The translations under genes and the position numbers were made by a program. Shown here in pieces: positions 1-6,471 of a stretch of 64,000 bases of DNA (its first letter is position 1; each line of letters begins with the position of its first letter). The notes below the pieces were generated by a model that saw only the letters and a program-made list of their open reading frames with translations, searched no databases and had not been told where the DNA came from. The stretch lies in NCBI RefSeq assembly GCF_012328925.1, contig NZ_JAAXLS010000014.1, positions 103,359-167,358 on the forward strand, given 5' to 3'. Source of the DNA: Amycolatopsis acididurans (GTDB lineage: Bacteria; Actinomycetota; Actinomycetes; Mycobacteriales; Pseudonocardiaceae).

Positions 1-1
1 A

Positions 2-109
2 GTGTTCCGGCAGGTCGGGCCCCAGCCCCTGTCGCTGGTCGTGCGAGCGACCTACGACGGGCTGGCGATCACCGGCAGCGAACTTGCAGCAGGCCCCTAC
101 GTTTGGTGA
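2..109 (+). CDS. C-terminal end of an unidentified gene (5' end outside window)
   Basis: An open frame enters from the left edge and stops with TGA at 107-109, just before the next gene's ATG at 114. It covers about 35 residues ending in AAGPYVW. The stretch is too short to recognise a family. The tight spacing suggests co-transcription with the phosphatase-like gene downstream. It may be a regulator, since PP2C-like genes on actinobacterial islands often follow one, but nothing in the visible residues proves this. Confidence 0.4.
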   Translation: MFRQVGPQPLSLVVRATYDGLAITGSELAAGPYVW

Positions 110-113
110 ACAC

Positions 114-923
114 ATGCGCGTCACGACGGCCCAGCTCCCGCCGATGGAGGAAAGCGCCGACAAGATCTTTGTTACCCCGCACGCCGTGATCATGCTCGAC
201 GGCGCCTCCGCGTTCGTCCCCGTCCCCGTGCCCGCATCGGACTACGCCGACCACCTCGGCCGCCTCCTCGCCAACGCCCTCACCACCGACCCCACCGCGG
301 ACCCCACCGCGGACCTGCCCGACATCCTGGCCGAAGCCATCCGCTCCACCGCTTCGCACTTCGACCTGCGCGCGGGGGAGTCCCCCTCCAGCACGGTCAC
401 GATCGCCCGGGAACGCGACGACTATCTGGACCTGCTCGTTTTGGGCGACAACACCGTGATCCTCCCCGGCGGTGAGATTCTGACCGACGACCGCATGGAC
501 CGCCTCAACCTCGAACCCCGCCGTAAGTATCGCGAACGCCTGGCGGCCGGGCACGGCTACGACGACGAACACAGGGCGCTGTTGCGAGAGTTGCAGACGC
601 AGCAGGCGGAACTTCGGAACCGGGAGGACGGGTACTGGATCGCCGAGGCCGACCAAGACGCCGCCCAGCACTCGATTACGCTCACGCGGGATCGACGATC
701 AACGGCTTGGGCTGTTCTCACCACCGATGGCGCCTACAACACGATGGACCGCGTAGGCCTTACTGACTGGTCAGGATATGCGAGCGCCGACACAAGTCGC
801 CTCGGCGACCTCTTGCAACAGTGCCATGAATGGGAGCGTGTGCGCGACCCCAGCGCCCGCTTCCTCCCGCGCGCGAAACAACACGACGACAAAGCTATCG
901 CGACCGCGCGTTTCACGGCGTGA
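114..923 (+). CDS. PP2C-like serine/threonine phosphatase domain protein
   Basis: A 269-aa protein with the scattered motifs of the PPM/PP2C phosphatase fold: VIMLDGASAF near residue 25, LLVLGDN near 107, TTDGAYN near 212 and HDDKAIA near the C-terminus. These are the aspartates that bind the two metal ions in the family. The expected role is cytosolic dephosphorylation of Ser/Thr phosphoproteins. ATG 114 is preferred because it gives the family-like N-terminus. A TTG at 84 is in frame but overlaps the upstream gene. The stretch TADPTADP is a short internal duplication. Such stand-alone PP2C genes are common on actinobacterial islands; the substrate is unknown. Confidence 0.7.
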   Translation: MRVTTAQLPPMEESADKIFVTPHAVIMLDGASAFVPVPVPASDYADHLGRLLANALTTDPTADPTADLPDILAEAIRSTASHFDLRAGESPSSTVTIARERDDYLDLLVLGDNTVILPGGEILTDDRMDRLNLEPRRKYRERLAAGHGYDDEHRALLRELQTQQAELRNREDGYWIAEADQDAAQHSITLTRDRRSTAWAVLTTDGAYNTMDRVGLTDWSGYASADTSRLGDLLQQCHEWERVRDPSARFLPRAKQHDDKAIATARFTA

Positions 924-1011
924 TTGCAGAGGTCACTTATCGTCAGCCACTCGGACCTGTAACACCCAACGCCCCGTCGCGATACTTGACCTTGGATGTT
1001 CACTCTGCCGA

Positions 1012-1617
1012 GTGAATGAATCCGAGTTGGCGGAGCTTGAGCACCCAGAGGGGGCGGCTGGCGTGAGCGCCTTGGACGAAGGACGACAAGAAATAACGCT
1101 ACTTCGTGGCGAATTGGCTGACACCGCCTCAATGGAAATTCTCCAGATTGGGTACTTGCACGCAGTTGCGGCGGCTGCCAAATGTAGCATTGCGACGCCG
1201 AATCCGGACAAGAAGCTTGACTGGATTGTTACACATCAATCAAGTGCGCATACCGCCGGAGACGACGAAGTTACGCTCAAGTTGGCGCTAAAGGCTACGA
1301 AGCAAGTGGCGGCCAGCCCAAAAGGCGACTCATTCCCATTTACTCTAAAAAACGAACATCTTGAGTATTTGAACTATATCAATCCCACCGTGAATCGAAT
1401 AATGGTGGTGATGCTGTTGCCGCCCAAGATTGAAGATTGGATTGTCGCTCGCGGCGACTACTTGGAACTTCGACACTGTTGCTACTGGGTAAATCTCTCC
1501 GGTGAAGCGATTTCCGGAGAGAAGCGAACTACCGTGCGAGTACCAACGAATCAAGTGTTCGATGACGAGGCATTATGCGGTATCATGGGTCGAATCGGTT
1601 CGGGAGGTAGGCCGTGA
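1012..1617 (+). CDS. DUF4365 domain protein
   Basis: A 201-aa protein recognised as DUF4365 by the layout GYLHAVAAAA (about residues 47-56), the conserved acidic block LDWIVTH (69-75), LKLALKAT (89-96), MVVMLLPP, and a YW...LSGE segment near the end. From family knowledge, DUF4365 is thought to have a PD-(D/E)XK nuclease-like core. Here the position normally holding Gln before LKAT appears to be Ala, so catalysis is uncertain. The start is GTG 1012, with ATG 1132 as an alternative. The gene overlaps the next by GTGA (1614-1617), implying translational coupling. Base composition is clearly more AT-rich than the chromosome, indicating transfer. Confidence 0.65.
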   Translation: MNESELAELEHPEGAAGVSALDEGRQEITLLRGELADTASMEILQIGYLHAVAAAAKCSIATPNPDKKLDWIVTHQSSAHTAGDDEVTLKLALKATKQVAASPKGDSFPFTLKNEHLEYLNYINPTVNRIMVVMLLPPKIEDWIVARGDYLELRHCCYWVNLSGEAISGEKRTTVRVPTNQVFDDEALCGIMGRIGSGGRP

Positions 1618-2819
1618 CCAGCGCCGGTGATCTCGCCGCGTCACTCGATCGTAGTCGGGTTACTCCAACGAGACTGAGTGCTGCCCTGAGCAAGTTCGGT
1701 TGGCGTGTGGTTGGCGGCAAGGATGGTTTGTACACACGGTGGCTTCACGGGGACGACCGCTCAACTCGTGTACTTGTGCCACTCGATGCGACCAAGCCAG
1801 ACTTCGACGAACTCATTACTGATGCTGTGACGTCACTGGCCGCATTGCACATCGATTCCGCGCGGCAAGTACTTCGAACATTAACGTCGCGCCCCGGCGA
1901 TGAATTGAAATTCCGCAAACATACGGATAGTCCTATCGGGACCATCGCCTGGGATCTTGGTCAAAGTTTAATTGGCGCCGCAACCGAAACTCTCAGTGCA
2001 TCCGCCAAGGCGACAAGCGACAGAAGGCCAGCGTTCCGAAATTCTAATTGGTTCATTGCGCGCGACTTCCTGCAATCAGTATTGATGGGTCAGACTGAGG
2101 TTGGTAGTTACGTGGTTACCGCCTACACTCCGCCGGATCGAGAATTTTTTGAGCGCGAGAGTCAGAAGCAGACTTCTAATCGTCGATCCTCAGAGGGGAT
2201 TCATACCGGGCGCGAAGTTATCGAGGTGATGACCGGTGCGCTCAAGGTTACTCGTGAGGCAATTGATTTGTATCAGCGATCCAAGCGAGTCGAAGAGTTC
2301 GATGATGCAGTGGAACACGGTGTTTCTCGTGAGCTCACCACCGCGATTCAACAATTGGTTCGCGGAGTAGATGCGGCCTCGGTAAGCGTGGAATGGAGTA
2401 CCGATTTTGATAGTCTCGTGCTCCCTCAAGAATCCGCGCGTACTGGCATCACCGAAGTAGAGTTCACTCCAAGCGACTATCCAATCCTTGAACGCGCATC
2501 GATTCGATTGGCTGACACTCGCGATAGTTCGACGGTAACAGTCGTAGGCTCGGTTGAAGTCCTTACGCGAAAAGTAGGCACTGTCGGGGTTGTGGCCATA
2601 AACGTTCTCCGCGGCACGTCAGCAAGAAAAGTGCGGGTTCGATTACCCGCAGAAAAATACGAATTGGCGCTTGATGCCCATCGCCGCATGGAAGCCATCA
2701 GAGTTACCGGTCGCCAGGAACGGAGCGGGAACTACTACTGGCTCTACGATGCTGCTGACGTAGAGATCGTTGAGCTATACCAAGACGACGCCACAAAGCA
2801 AGGCCAGTTATTCGAGTAG
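1614..2819 (+). CDS. Uncharacterised 401-aa protein coupled to DUF4365 gene
   Basis: I do not recognise a family. The 401-aa protein is soluble, with no signal peptide or membrane segment. The N-terminal 50 residues (TRLSAALSKFGWRVVGGKDGLYTRW) read like a small alpha/beta domain. A mixed middle contains a charged stretch near residues 165-185, and the C-terminal third is beta-rich (TVVGSVEVLTRKVGTVGVVAINV) ending GQLFE. It starts at GTG 1614, overlapping the stop of the DUF4365 gene by four bases, so the two products probably work together. GC content is low for the window, pointing to horizontal transfer. A two-gene conflict or defence module is a reasonable inference, not a demonstrated function. 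Confidence 0.6.
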   Translation: MTSAGDLAASLDRSRVTPTRLSAALSKFGWRVVGGKDGLYTRWLHGDDRSTRVLVPLDATKPDFDELITDAVTSLAALHIDSARQVLRTLTSRPGDELKFRKHTDSPIGTIAWDLGQSLIGAATETLSASAKATSDRRPAFRNSNWFIARDFLQSVLMGQTEVGSYVVTAYTPPDREFFERESQKQTSNRRSSEGIHTGREVIEVMTGALKVTREAIDLYQRSKRVEEFDDAVEHGVSRELTTAIQQLVRGVDAASVSVEWSTDFDSLVLPQESARTGITEVEFTPSDYPILERASIRLADTRDSSTVTVVGSVEVLTRKVGTVGVVAINVLRGTSARKVRVRLPAEKYELALDAHRRMEAIRVTGRQERSGNYYWLYDAADVEIVELYQDDATKQGQLFE

Positions 2820-2894
2820 CGACCGTAACGCGCAGTTGGACCGTTTGCGTCGTGACGCTTGCACACCTGCCGAACTTGCCTCTATGGGATCAAG

Positions 2895-2916
2895 AGCGGC
2901 GCGCTTGCGCGCCGCT
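2895..2916. terminator. GC-rich hairpin between convergent genes
   Basis: AGCGGCGCGC at 2895-2904 and its exact complement at 2907-2916 form a hairpin. It lies between the convergent 401-aa gene (ends 2819) and the DUF6941 gene (ends 2982). There is no T-tract, so termination would depend on the stem alone. Confidence 0.5.
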
Positions 2917-2981
2917 GTGGTCGCTCGGCCTGCCGCTCCGCTCCGGCCGGCGACCCCGCAAGAGCCGCTCGGTCTCATACC

Positions 2982-3422
2982 CTAACGGCTCGACGGTAGA
3001 ACTTGCGGCTGTGGCAGCACCTGAAACGACGCCGTGGACTCCTCTTCAGCCACTCTTACTCGCCACTCGTACCGGCCCGGCGTCAACGGGAGTGGCGGCA
3101 CATTCACTGCGAACGACGCCGGAAGCATCGAGCCTGGTGCGACACCCGGAGGGCGGCCAACCTCAACGTGTGCATCTTGCCGGAGTGGCACAGGTGGGGT
3201 ACCTAATAGCACTGGCTTGCCGTCGCCGTCTTCCAATACCGCGCTCACCTGAATCTGCTGGTTCGCGCGGTCCCACGGAATCCTTAGCATGATCGCCAAC
3301 GCGTGCGGCGGCGTCGGGGTGTGCGTGACCGACCACCCAGCACCGAGCATGTGCATCTTGCCACTTGGGTCAGCTTGCGCCGCATCACAGAGGATGAACT
3401 GCGCCTCGATCGGTGACGCCAT
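2982..3422 (-). CDS. DUF6941 family protein
   Basis: A 146-aa protein matching the DUF6941 pattern: an N-terminal FILCDAAQAD, then KMHMLGAGWSV, LAIMLRIPW near residue 45, the EVGRPPGVAPGS block near 88, and LPLTPGRYEWRVRV near 115. The predicted fold is an all-beta sandwich; the molecular function is unknown. The start codon overlaps the stop of the preceding small gene as TAATG, so translation is coupled to it. It is the third gene of an operon with a toxin-like and an antitoxin-like gene, an unusual position for a DUF6941 member. No export signal is visible. Confidence 0.65.
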   Translation of the reverse strand: MASPIEAQFILCDAAQADPSGKMHMLGAGWSVTHTPTPPHALAIMLRIPWDRANQQIQVSAVLEDGDGKPVLLGTPPVPLRQDAHVEVGRPPGVAPGSMLPASFAVNVPPLPLTPGRYEWRVRVAEEESTASFQVLPQPQVLPSSR

Positions 3423-3622
3423 TATCGAGCGATCGCCGCCTGCGTGTCGCCGAGCCGCGACCAGTCGCTGGGTTCGCCCTCGGGAAGTGAGATAGTGGTG
3501 TTCCAGCCCTGCTTTAGTTCTCCAACGACGGCCGTGCTCACGGTCTTCCGCCCGCGCTCAAAGGCAGCCTCGAGCTTGTGCAACGGCTCGTCGTCCTCGT
3601 AAAAGTTGCCTTGCCTCGCCAT
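3422..3622 (-). CDS. Small antitoxin-like protein
   Basis: A 66-aa protein beginning MARQGNFYEDDEPLHKLEAA. The N-terminal half is acidic, and the central segment FERGRKTVSTAVVGEL could form a helix-turn. GGAGG lies immediately upstream of ATG 3622, with AAGGAA a little further out. It sits 32 bp downstream of a toxin-like gene and overlaps the DUF6941 gene at TAATG. The size and position fit an antitoxin, but no known antitoxin DNA-binding motif is recognisable, so this is inference from context. Confidence 0.5.
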   Translation of the reverse strand: MARQGNFYEDDEPLHKLEAAFERGRKTVSTAVVGELKQGWNTTISLPEGEPSDWSRLGDTQAAIAR

Positions 3623-3654
3623 GCCTCCACACTTCCTTCCGCAGCTCGACATTG

Positions 3655-3927
3655 CTAGCGCCGGAAGTATGCACTTCCGAGGTTCCACTCCGTTGGGTCT
3701 TCTGTCGGATACAGAACTACTAACGCTCGACGCCCTCTGATAGTTACCGCAACCACGAGTCGCAGGCCCCGGTCCGGGTCATCATCCCAGCTACCTCGCA
3801 AGCCGGGAACGTTGACAAGGGCACTTTCCACCTCGTCGACGGTGATCTGATGCTTGTGGATCAGCTTCTGTTCAGTCTGGTAGCTAACCCGGAGCACGGC
3901 GACTCGGAAGCTGGCATCCGCGGTCAT
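3655..3927 (-). CDS. Possible DUF4258/BrnT-like toxin
   Basis: A 90-aa protein. The start at ATG 3927 is chosen because GAGGAGGAG lies about 10 bases upstream; the open frame extends 26 codons further. The core resembles small RNase-type toxins of the DUF4258/BrnT kind: VSYQTEQKLIHKHQITVDEV near residues 12-31, then a beta-rich part with GLRLVVAVTIRGRRALVVLY and a W-containing end (EWNLGSAYFRR). The match is by pattern only. It is the first gene of a three-gene operon followed by a small acidic protein, the usual toxin-antitoxin arrangement. Confidence 0.45.
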   Translation of the reverse strand: MTADASFRVAVLRVSYQTEQKLIHKHQITVDEVESALVNVPGLRGSWDDDPDRGLRLVVAVTIRGRRALVVLYPTEDPTEWNLGSAYFRR

Positions 3928-4008
3928 GCGGTCCTGCTCCTCCTCGCTCGCCTCAACTCCGTCCAACGACCAGGCACCGGACGATACAGCCGACGAGCCC
4001 TCCAAGGG

Positions 4009-4056
4009 CCAGAAACCCCTGGGGCGCCGCCCCAGACCCCGGCACCGCTTCAGAGA
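4009..4056. repeat. Intergenic palindromic repeat, copy 1
   Basis: CTGGGGCG at 4019-4026 pairs with CGCCCCAG at 4028-4035. On the minus strand the flank reads GGGGTCTGGGG. Related palindrome-plus-GGGGTCTGGGGG blocks occur near 5612-5650 and 23612-23657, all intergenic. This resembles the dispersed GC-rich palindromes common in actinomycete genomes. Confidence 0.5.
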
Positions 4057-4076
4057 TCAGCCGAACGGACCAGTCC

Positions 4077-4213
4077 GGTGATCTCCCCGCAGCGCGCCCG
4101 AGGGCTGCCAGACCGGGCGGCACCGATCAAGGGCGCTGCGCGGCCTCCGGCAAACCCTTGACCGGCACCACCCGGCCCGGCAGGGGTGGAACCCGCGCCG
4201 CGAGGAGATCACC
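4077..4213. repeat. Nested inverted repeats in a gene-free stretch
   Basis: The gap from 4006 to 4379 has no convincing gene. Within it GGTGATCTCC (4077-4086) is inverted as GGAGATCACC (4204-4213). Inside that pair CCGCAGCGCGCC (4087-4098) is nearly inverted at 4132-4143, and a TCAAGGG/CCCTTGA pair lies further in. The whole 137 bp could fold into a branched structure. Closer to tRNA-Phe the short motifs GTGCAAC and GGTCAAC each occur twice (about 4250-4310), resembling integrase arm sites. Confidence 0.5.
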
Positions 4214-4379
4214 TCAGCCGGGGGAGACATGGGGGAGCGAGGGGTCGCCAGTCGTGCAACCCACGTGCAACTAGCGACGGCGATCGGCGGTCAACCAGGG
4301 TCAACACCGGACAGGGCCATGATCGAACCAAGACATGAAAAAACCGCCCTGACCTGCGCCAGAACGGTTCTTATCGGGG

Positions 4380-4453
4380 TGGCCAGGGCCGGGGTCGAAC
4401 CGGCGACCTTCCGCTTTTCAGGCGGACGCTCGTACCAACTGAGCTACCTGGCC
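4380..4453 (-). tRNA. tRNA-Phe (GAA)
   Basis: A 74-nt cloverleaf. The acceptor stem GGCCAGG pairs with CCTGGCC, the discriminator is A, the anticodon loop is CTGAAAA (anticodon GAA), and the T arm contains GGTTCGACC. It is the last tRNA of a Glu-Asp-Phe array on the minus strand. Its 3' end faces the accessory block at 1-4379, a typical island integration site. Confidence 0.95.
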
Positions 4454-4484
4454 GCGTACGCCGGCTGCGAGCCAGACGCTTTTG

Positions 4485-4558
4485 CGACCCTGACGGGACT
4501 CGAACCCGCGACCTTCGCCGTGACAGGGCGACGCGCTAACCAACTGCGCCACAGGGCC
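4485..4558 (-). tRNA. tRNA-Asp (GTC)
   Basis: A 74-nt cloverleaf with acceptor GGCCCTG/CAGGGTC (one G-U pair), discriminator G, anticodon loop CTGTCAC giving GTC, and T loop GGTTCGAGT. It lies between tRNA-Glu and tRNA-Phe, in the order usual for actinobacteria. Confidence 0.95.
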
Positions 4559-4576
4559 TTGCTTTGCAATACTGCG

Positions 4577-4649
4577 TACTCCCAACGGGATTCGAACCCG
4601 CGTTGCCGCCTTGAAAGGGCGGAGTCCTAGGCCGCTGGACGATGGGAGC
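4577..4649 (-). tRNA. tRNA-Glu (TTC)
   Basis: A 73-nt cloverleaf with acceptor GCTCCCA/TGGGAGT (G-U at the first pair), discriminator A, anticodon loop CTTTCAA giving TTC, and T loop GGTTCGAAT. It is the first gene of the three-tRNA array, so the array promoter should lie in the gene-free stretch 4650-5024, where I see no other gene. Confidence 0.95.
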
Positions 4650-5024
4650 CCGGCCGGTTTCGGCGAACCGACCGACCGCGCTCTCAGGTCCCCCTGGGAG
4701 CGATTACTAGCATAGGGCACACCAACATCGCTCTCAAAACCGGTATCCCCTAAACCCGAAAACCGGGTCTGACCTGCGAACATGCGCTGTGTCCCCGGTC
4801 ACGTCGACCTTCTGCACAAGATCGGCCCCTCCGGTCACGCGGAGTCGTCCCGAGAGGCATCGGCGCCGAGCCATGACAAGCCCCGCCGACCGAAGAAATT
4901 TCTTCACAGACTGTCGCCGACAGTCAAATCATTTGCCCGGGCCCCGAACACGCCGGTAAGTTTCCCGACGCGGTCGGCTGCGAGGTGCCACCAGGGGGTG
5001 CACCCCGCACGCCGACCCTCTTGA

Positions 5025-5276
5025 TCAACGCTGAGCCGGGATCTGACCTTCGTCATCCGGCAGCAGACCGAGCATGTCGAGCAACTGCGCACAGTCCGCG
5101 GCATCCGTCGCGCCGGCCGCCACCGCCAGCCGCGCCCGCCGAACCTGATCGTCCGACACCCGCGGCGCATCCGCCTGCCCCGCCCGCTGCGACGGAAGCC
5201 CGGCCAGACCGCCGCCACCCGAGTCGCCGCCTTCGTATCGAAGGAGGAACTGTCGAACTTCCACAGACCCGTTCAT
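5025..5276 (-). CDS. Small conserved hypothetical protein
   Basis: An 83-aa soluble protein with a strong Shine-Dalgarno GGAGGAG just before ATG 5276. It has a glycine-rich segment (GGDSGGGGLAGL) near residue 20 and an Ala/Leu-rich helical C-terminal half (DAADCAQLLDMLGLLPDD). It resembles small hypothetical proteins I recall beside this tRNA cluster in Pseudonocardiales. No function is known. It is transcribed toward the tRNA array. Confidence 0.6.
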   Translation of the reverse strand: MNGSVEVRQFLLRYEGGDSGGGGLAGLPSQRAGQADAPRVSDDQVRRARLAVAAGATDAADCAQLLDMLGLLPDDEGQIPAQR

Positions 5277-5729
5277 AGCTCCTCCAAAACCTTGTCGGTG
5301 CAAGCAATCTGGCCGCGAGGCTAGCGAGCGGAATCGCCCAGCCACAGCCCCCCGCAGAGTGAACCTGCGCGACCGCGATGCCCACGCACAGCCACGACAC
5401 GAGATGAACGAACGACGACCAGTGCGTAACGGGTCCGCCGATTTTTTGCCGTCCACCACTCGCATCCGCAACCGAACTCGTGTAACAATCGACTTGCTGA
5501 CACACCCCCGGTCAGCGCCTGTGGAGATCCCCTCCGGCCCCCGCGTTCCTCCCCCTGGCGCGGGGGCCTCTCCATTCCTGCTCGACGCTTTTGCGTCTTC
5601 GCAGGGTTCCTTGTGTCTCCCGGGGCCGAGCCCCCGGACCCCCGCGGTGTGAGCTTCTTGCGTTGGCGACGTGGTTTCGTTGGGTAGTCACCAGCATCCG
5701 TCTTGCCACGCAAAGTGGTCGTTACGTCC
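5277..5729. other. Gene-free stretch with a palindromic repeat
   Basis: No convincing gene is seen between the 83-aa gene and the TetR stop. The right half contains copy 2 of the intergenic palindrome (CCGGGG at 5620-5625 with CCCCGG at 5632-5637, followed by ACCCCCGCGG). The left half should hold the promoter of the 83-aa gene. Confidence 0.5.
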
Positions 5730-6374
5730 CTAGGCCGTCTGGGTGGGGGTGGCAAGTGTGGCGTGGATTGTGGTTGTGAAGCGGGTGGGGTGGAAGTGGT
5801 CCGGGTCGGTCAGGACCAGGCGGGCGGCCATCTCGAACACCGTCACCAGCGTGTGCGCGGCGATCTCGGGATCCAGGCCCGGAGCCGCACCGAGGACGCC
5901 TAGCAGCCGGCGCGTCATGTCTTCGGCGCGCGCCAGTGCGACCGCGCGGGCCTGTTCGCGGGCCGTGTGGAACTCGACCGGCATGTCGGCCATCGGCATG
6001 ACGATGCAGTACCACCGCTCGGGCGCATCGCGAACCGCCTGCAAGAACCGGTCCAGAGCCTGTGCGATCAGCCGGGCGGGCTCCTCGTGCTCGTCGAACC
6101 GCTCGGGCAGGACGGAGAGCAGCTGCTCAAGCCCCTCCTGCTGTTCGCGGCGCAACAGTGCGGCCAGCAGGTCCGCCCGGTTGGCGAACACCCCGTACAC
6201 GACCGGCTTGGTGACCCCCACCTGCTCGGCGACCGCCTCCATCGTGACCGCGTTGTGCCCCTGGGTCACGATCAGATGCAGCGCGGCGTCCAGCAACTGC
6301 GCTCGGCGCTGCTCAGCGGGAACCCGCGCAGCGTACGGGCGGCGTTTGCGACCCGCTCGGGCGCCTGTCGCCAC
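5730..6374 (-). CDS. TetR family transcriptional regulator
   Basis: A 214-aa protein with an N-terminal TetR helix-turn-helix at about residues 22-70 (QLLDAALHLIVTQGHNAVTM, then VAEQVGVTKPVVYGVFANRA) and a helical ligand-binding C-terminal domain. It starts with GTG 6374 and is divergent from the acyl-CoA dehydrogenase/MpaB pair. The intervening 97 bp contains CTAC...GTAG inverted repeats, so it most likely represses that pair and itself, with release by an acyl or oxidised lipid effector (inference). Confidence 0.9.
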   Translation of the reverse strand: MATGARAGRKRRPYAARVPAEQRRAQLLDAALHLIVTQGHNAVTMEAVAEQVGVTKPVVYGVFANRADLLAALLRREQQEGLEQLLSVLPERFDEHEEPARLIAQALDRFLQAVRDAPERWYCIVMPMADMPVEFHTAREQARAVALARAEDMTRRLLGVLGAAPGLDPEIAAHTLVTVFEMAARLVLTDPDHFHPTRFTTTIHATLATPTQTA

Positions 6375-6413
6375 ATCAACCCCTCTGGCCGGGTGAACTC
6401 GTCCTAGACAAAG

Positions 6414-6448
6414 CTACTCTACCGTAGGATATTACTACGCGAACGTAG
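6414..6448. promoter_or_regulatory. Probable TetR operators
   Basis: CTACGCGAACGTAG (6435-6448) is an inverted repeat of CTACG. A second CTAC...GTAG pair lies at 6414-6427. They sit between the divergent TetR and dehydrogenase starts, 23-58 bp upstream of GTG 6472, the expected place for repressor sites. Confidence 0.55.
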
Positions 6449-6471
6449 CAATTGACGGCGTTGGAGGTTCC

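Noticed and set aside
5321..5755. Minus-strand open frame between the 83-aa gene and TetR
   Set aside because: Composition is Arg/Pro-rich without motifs and it spans a palindromic repeat; probably non-coding.
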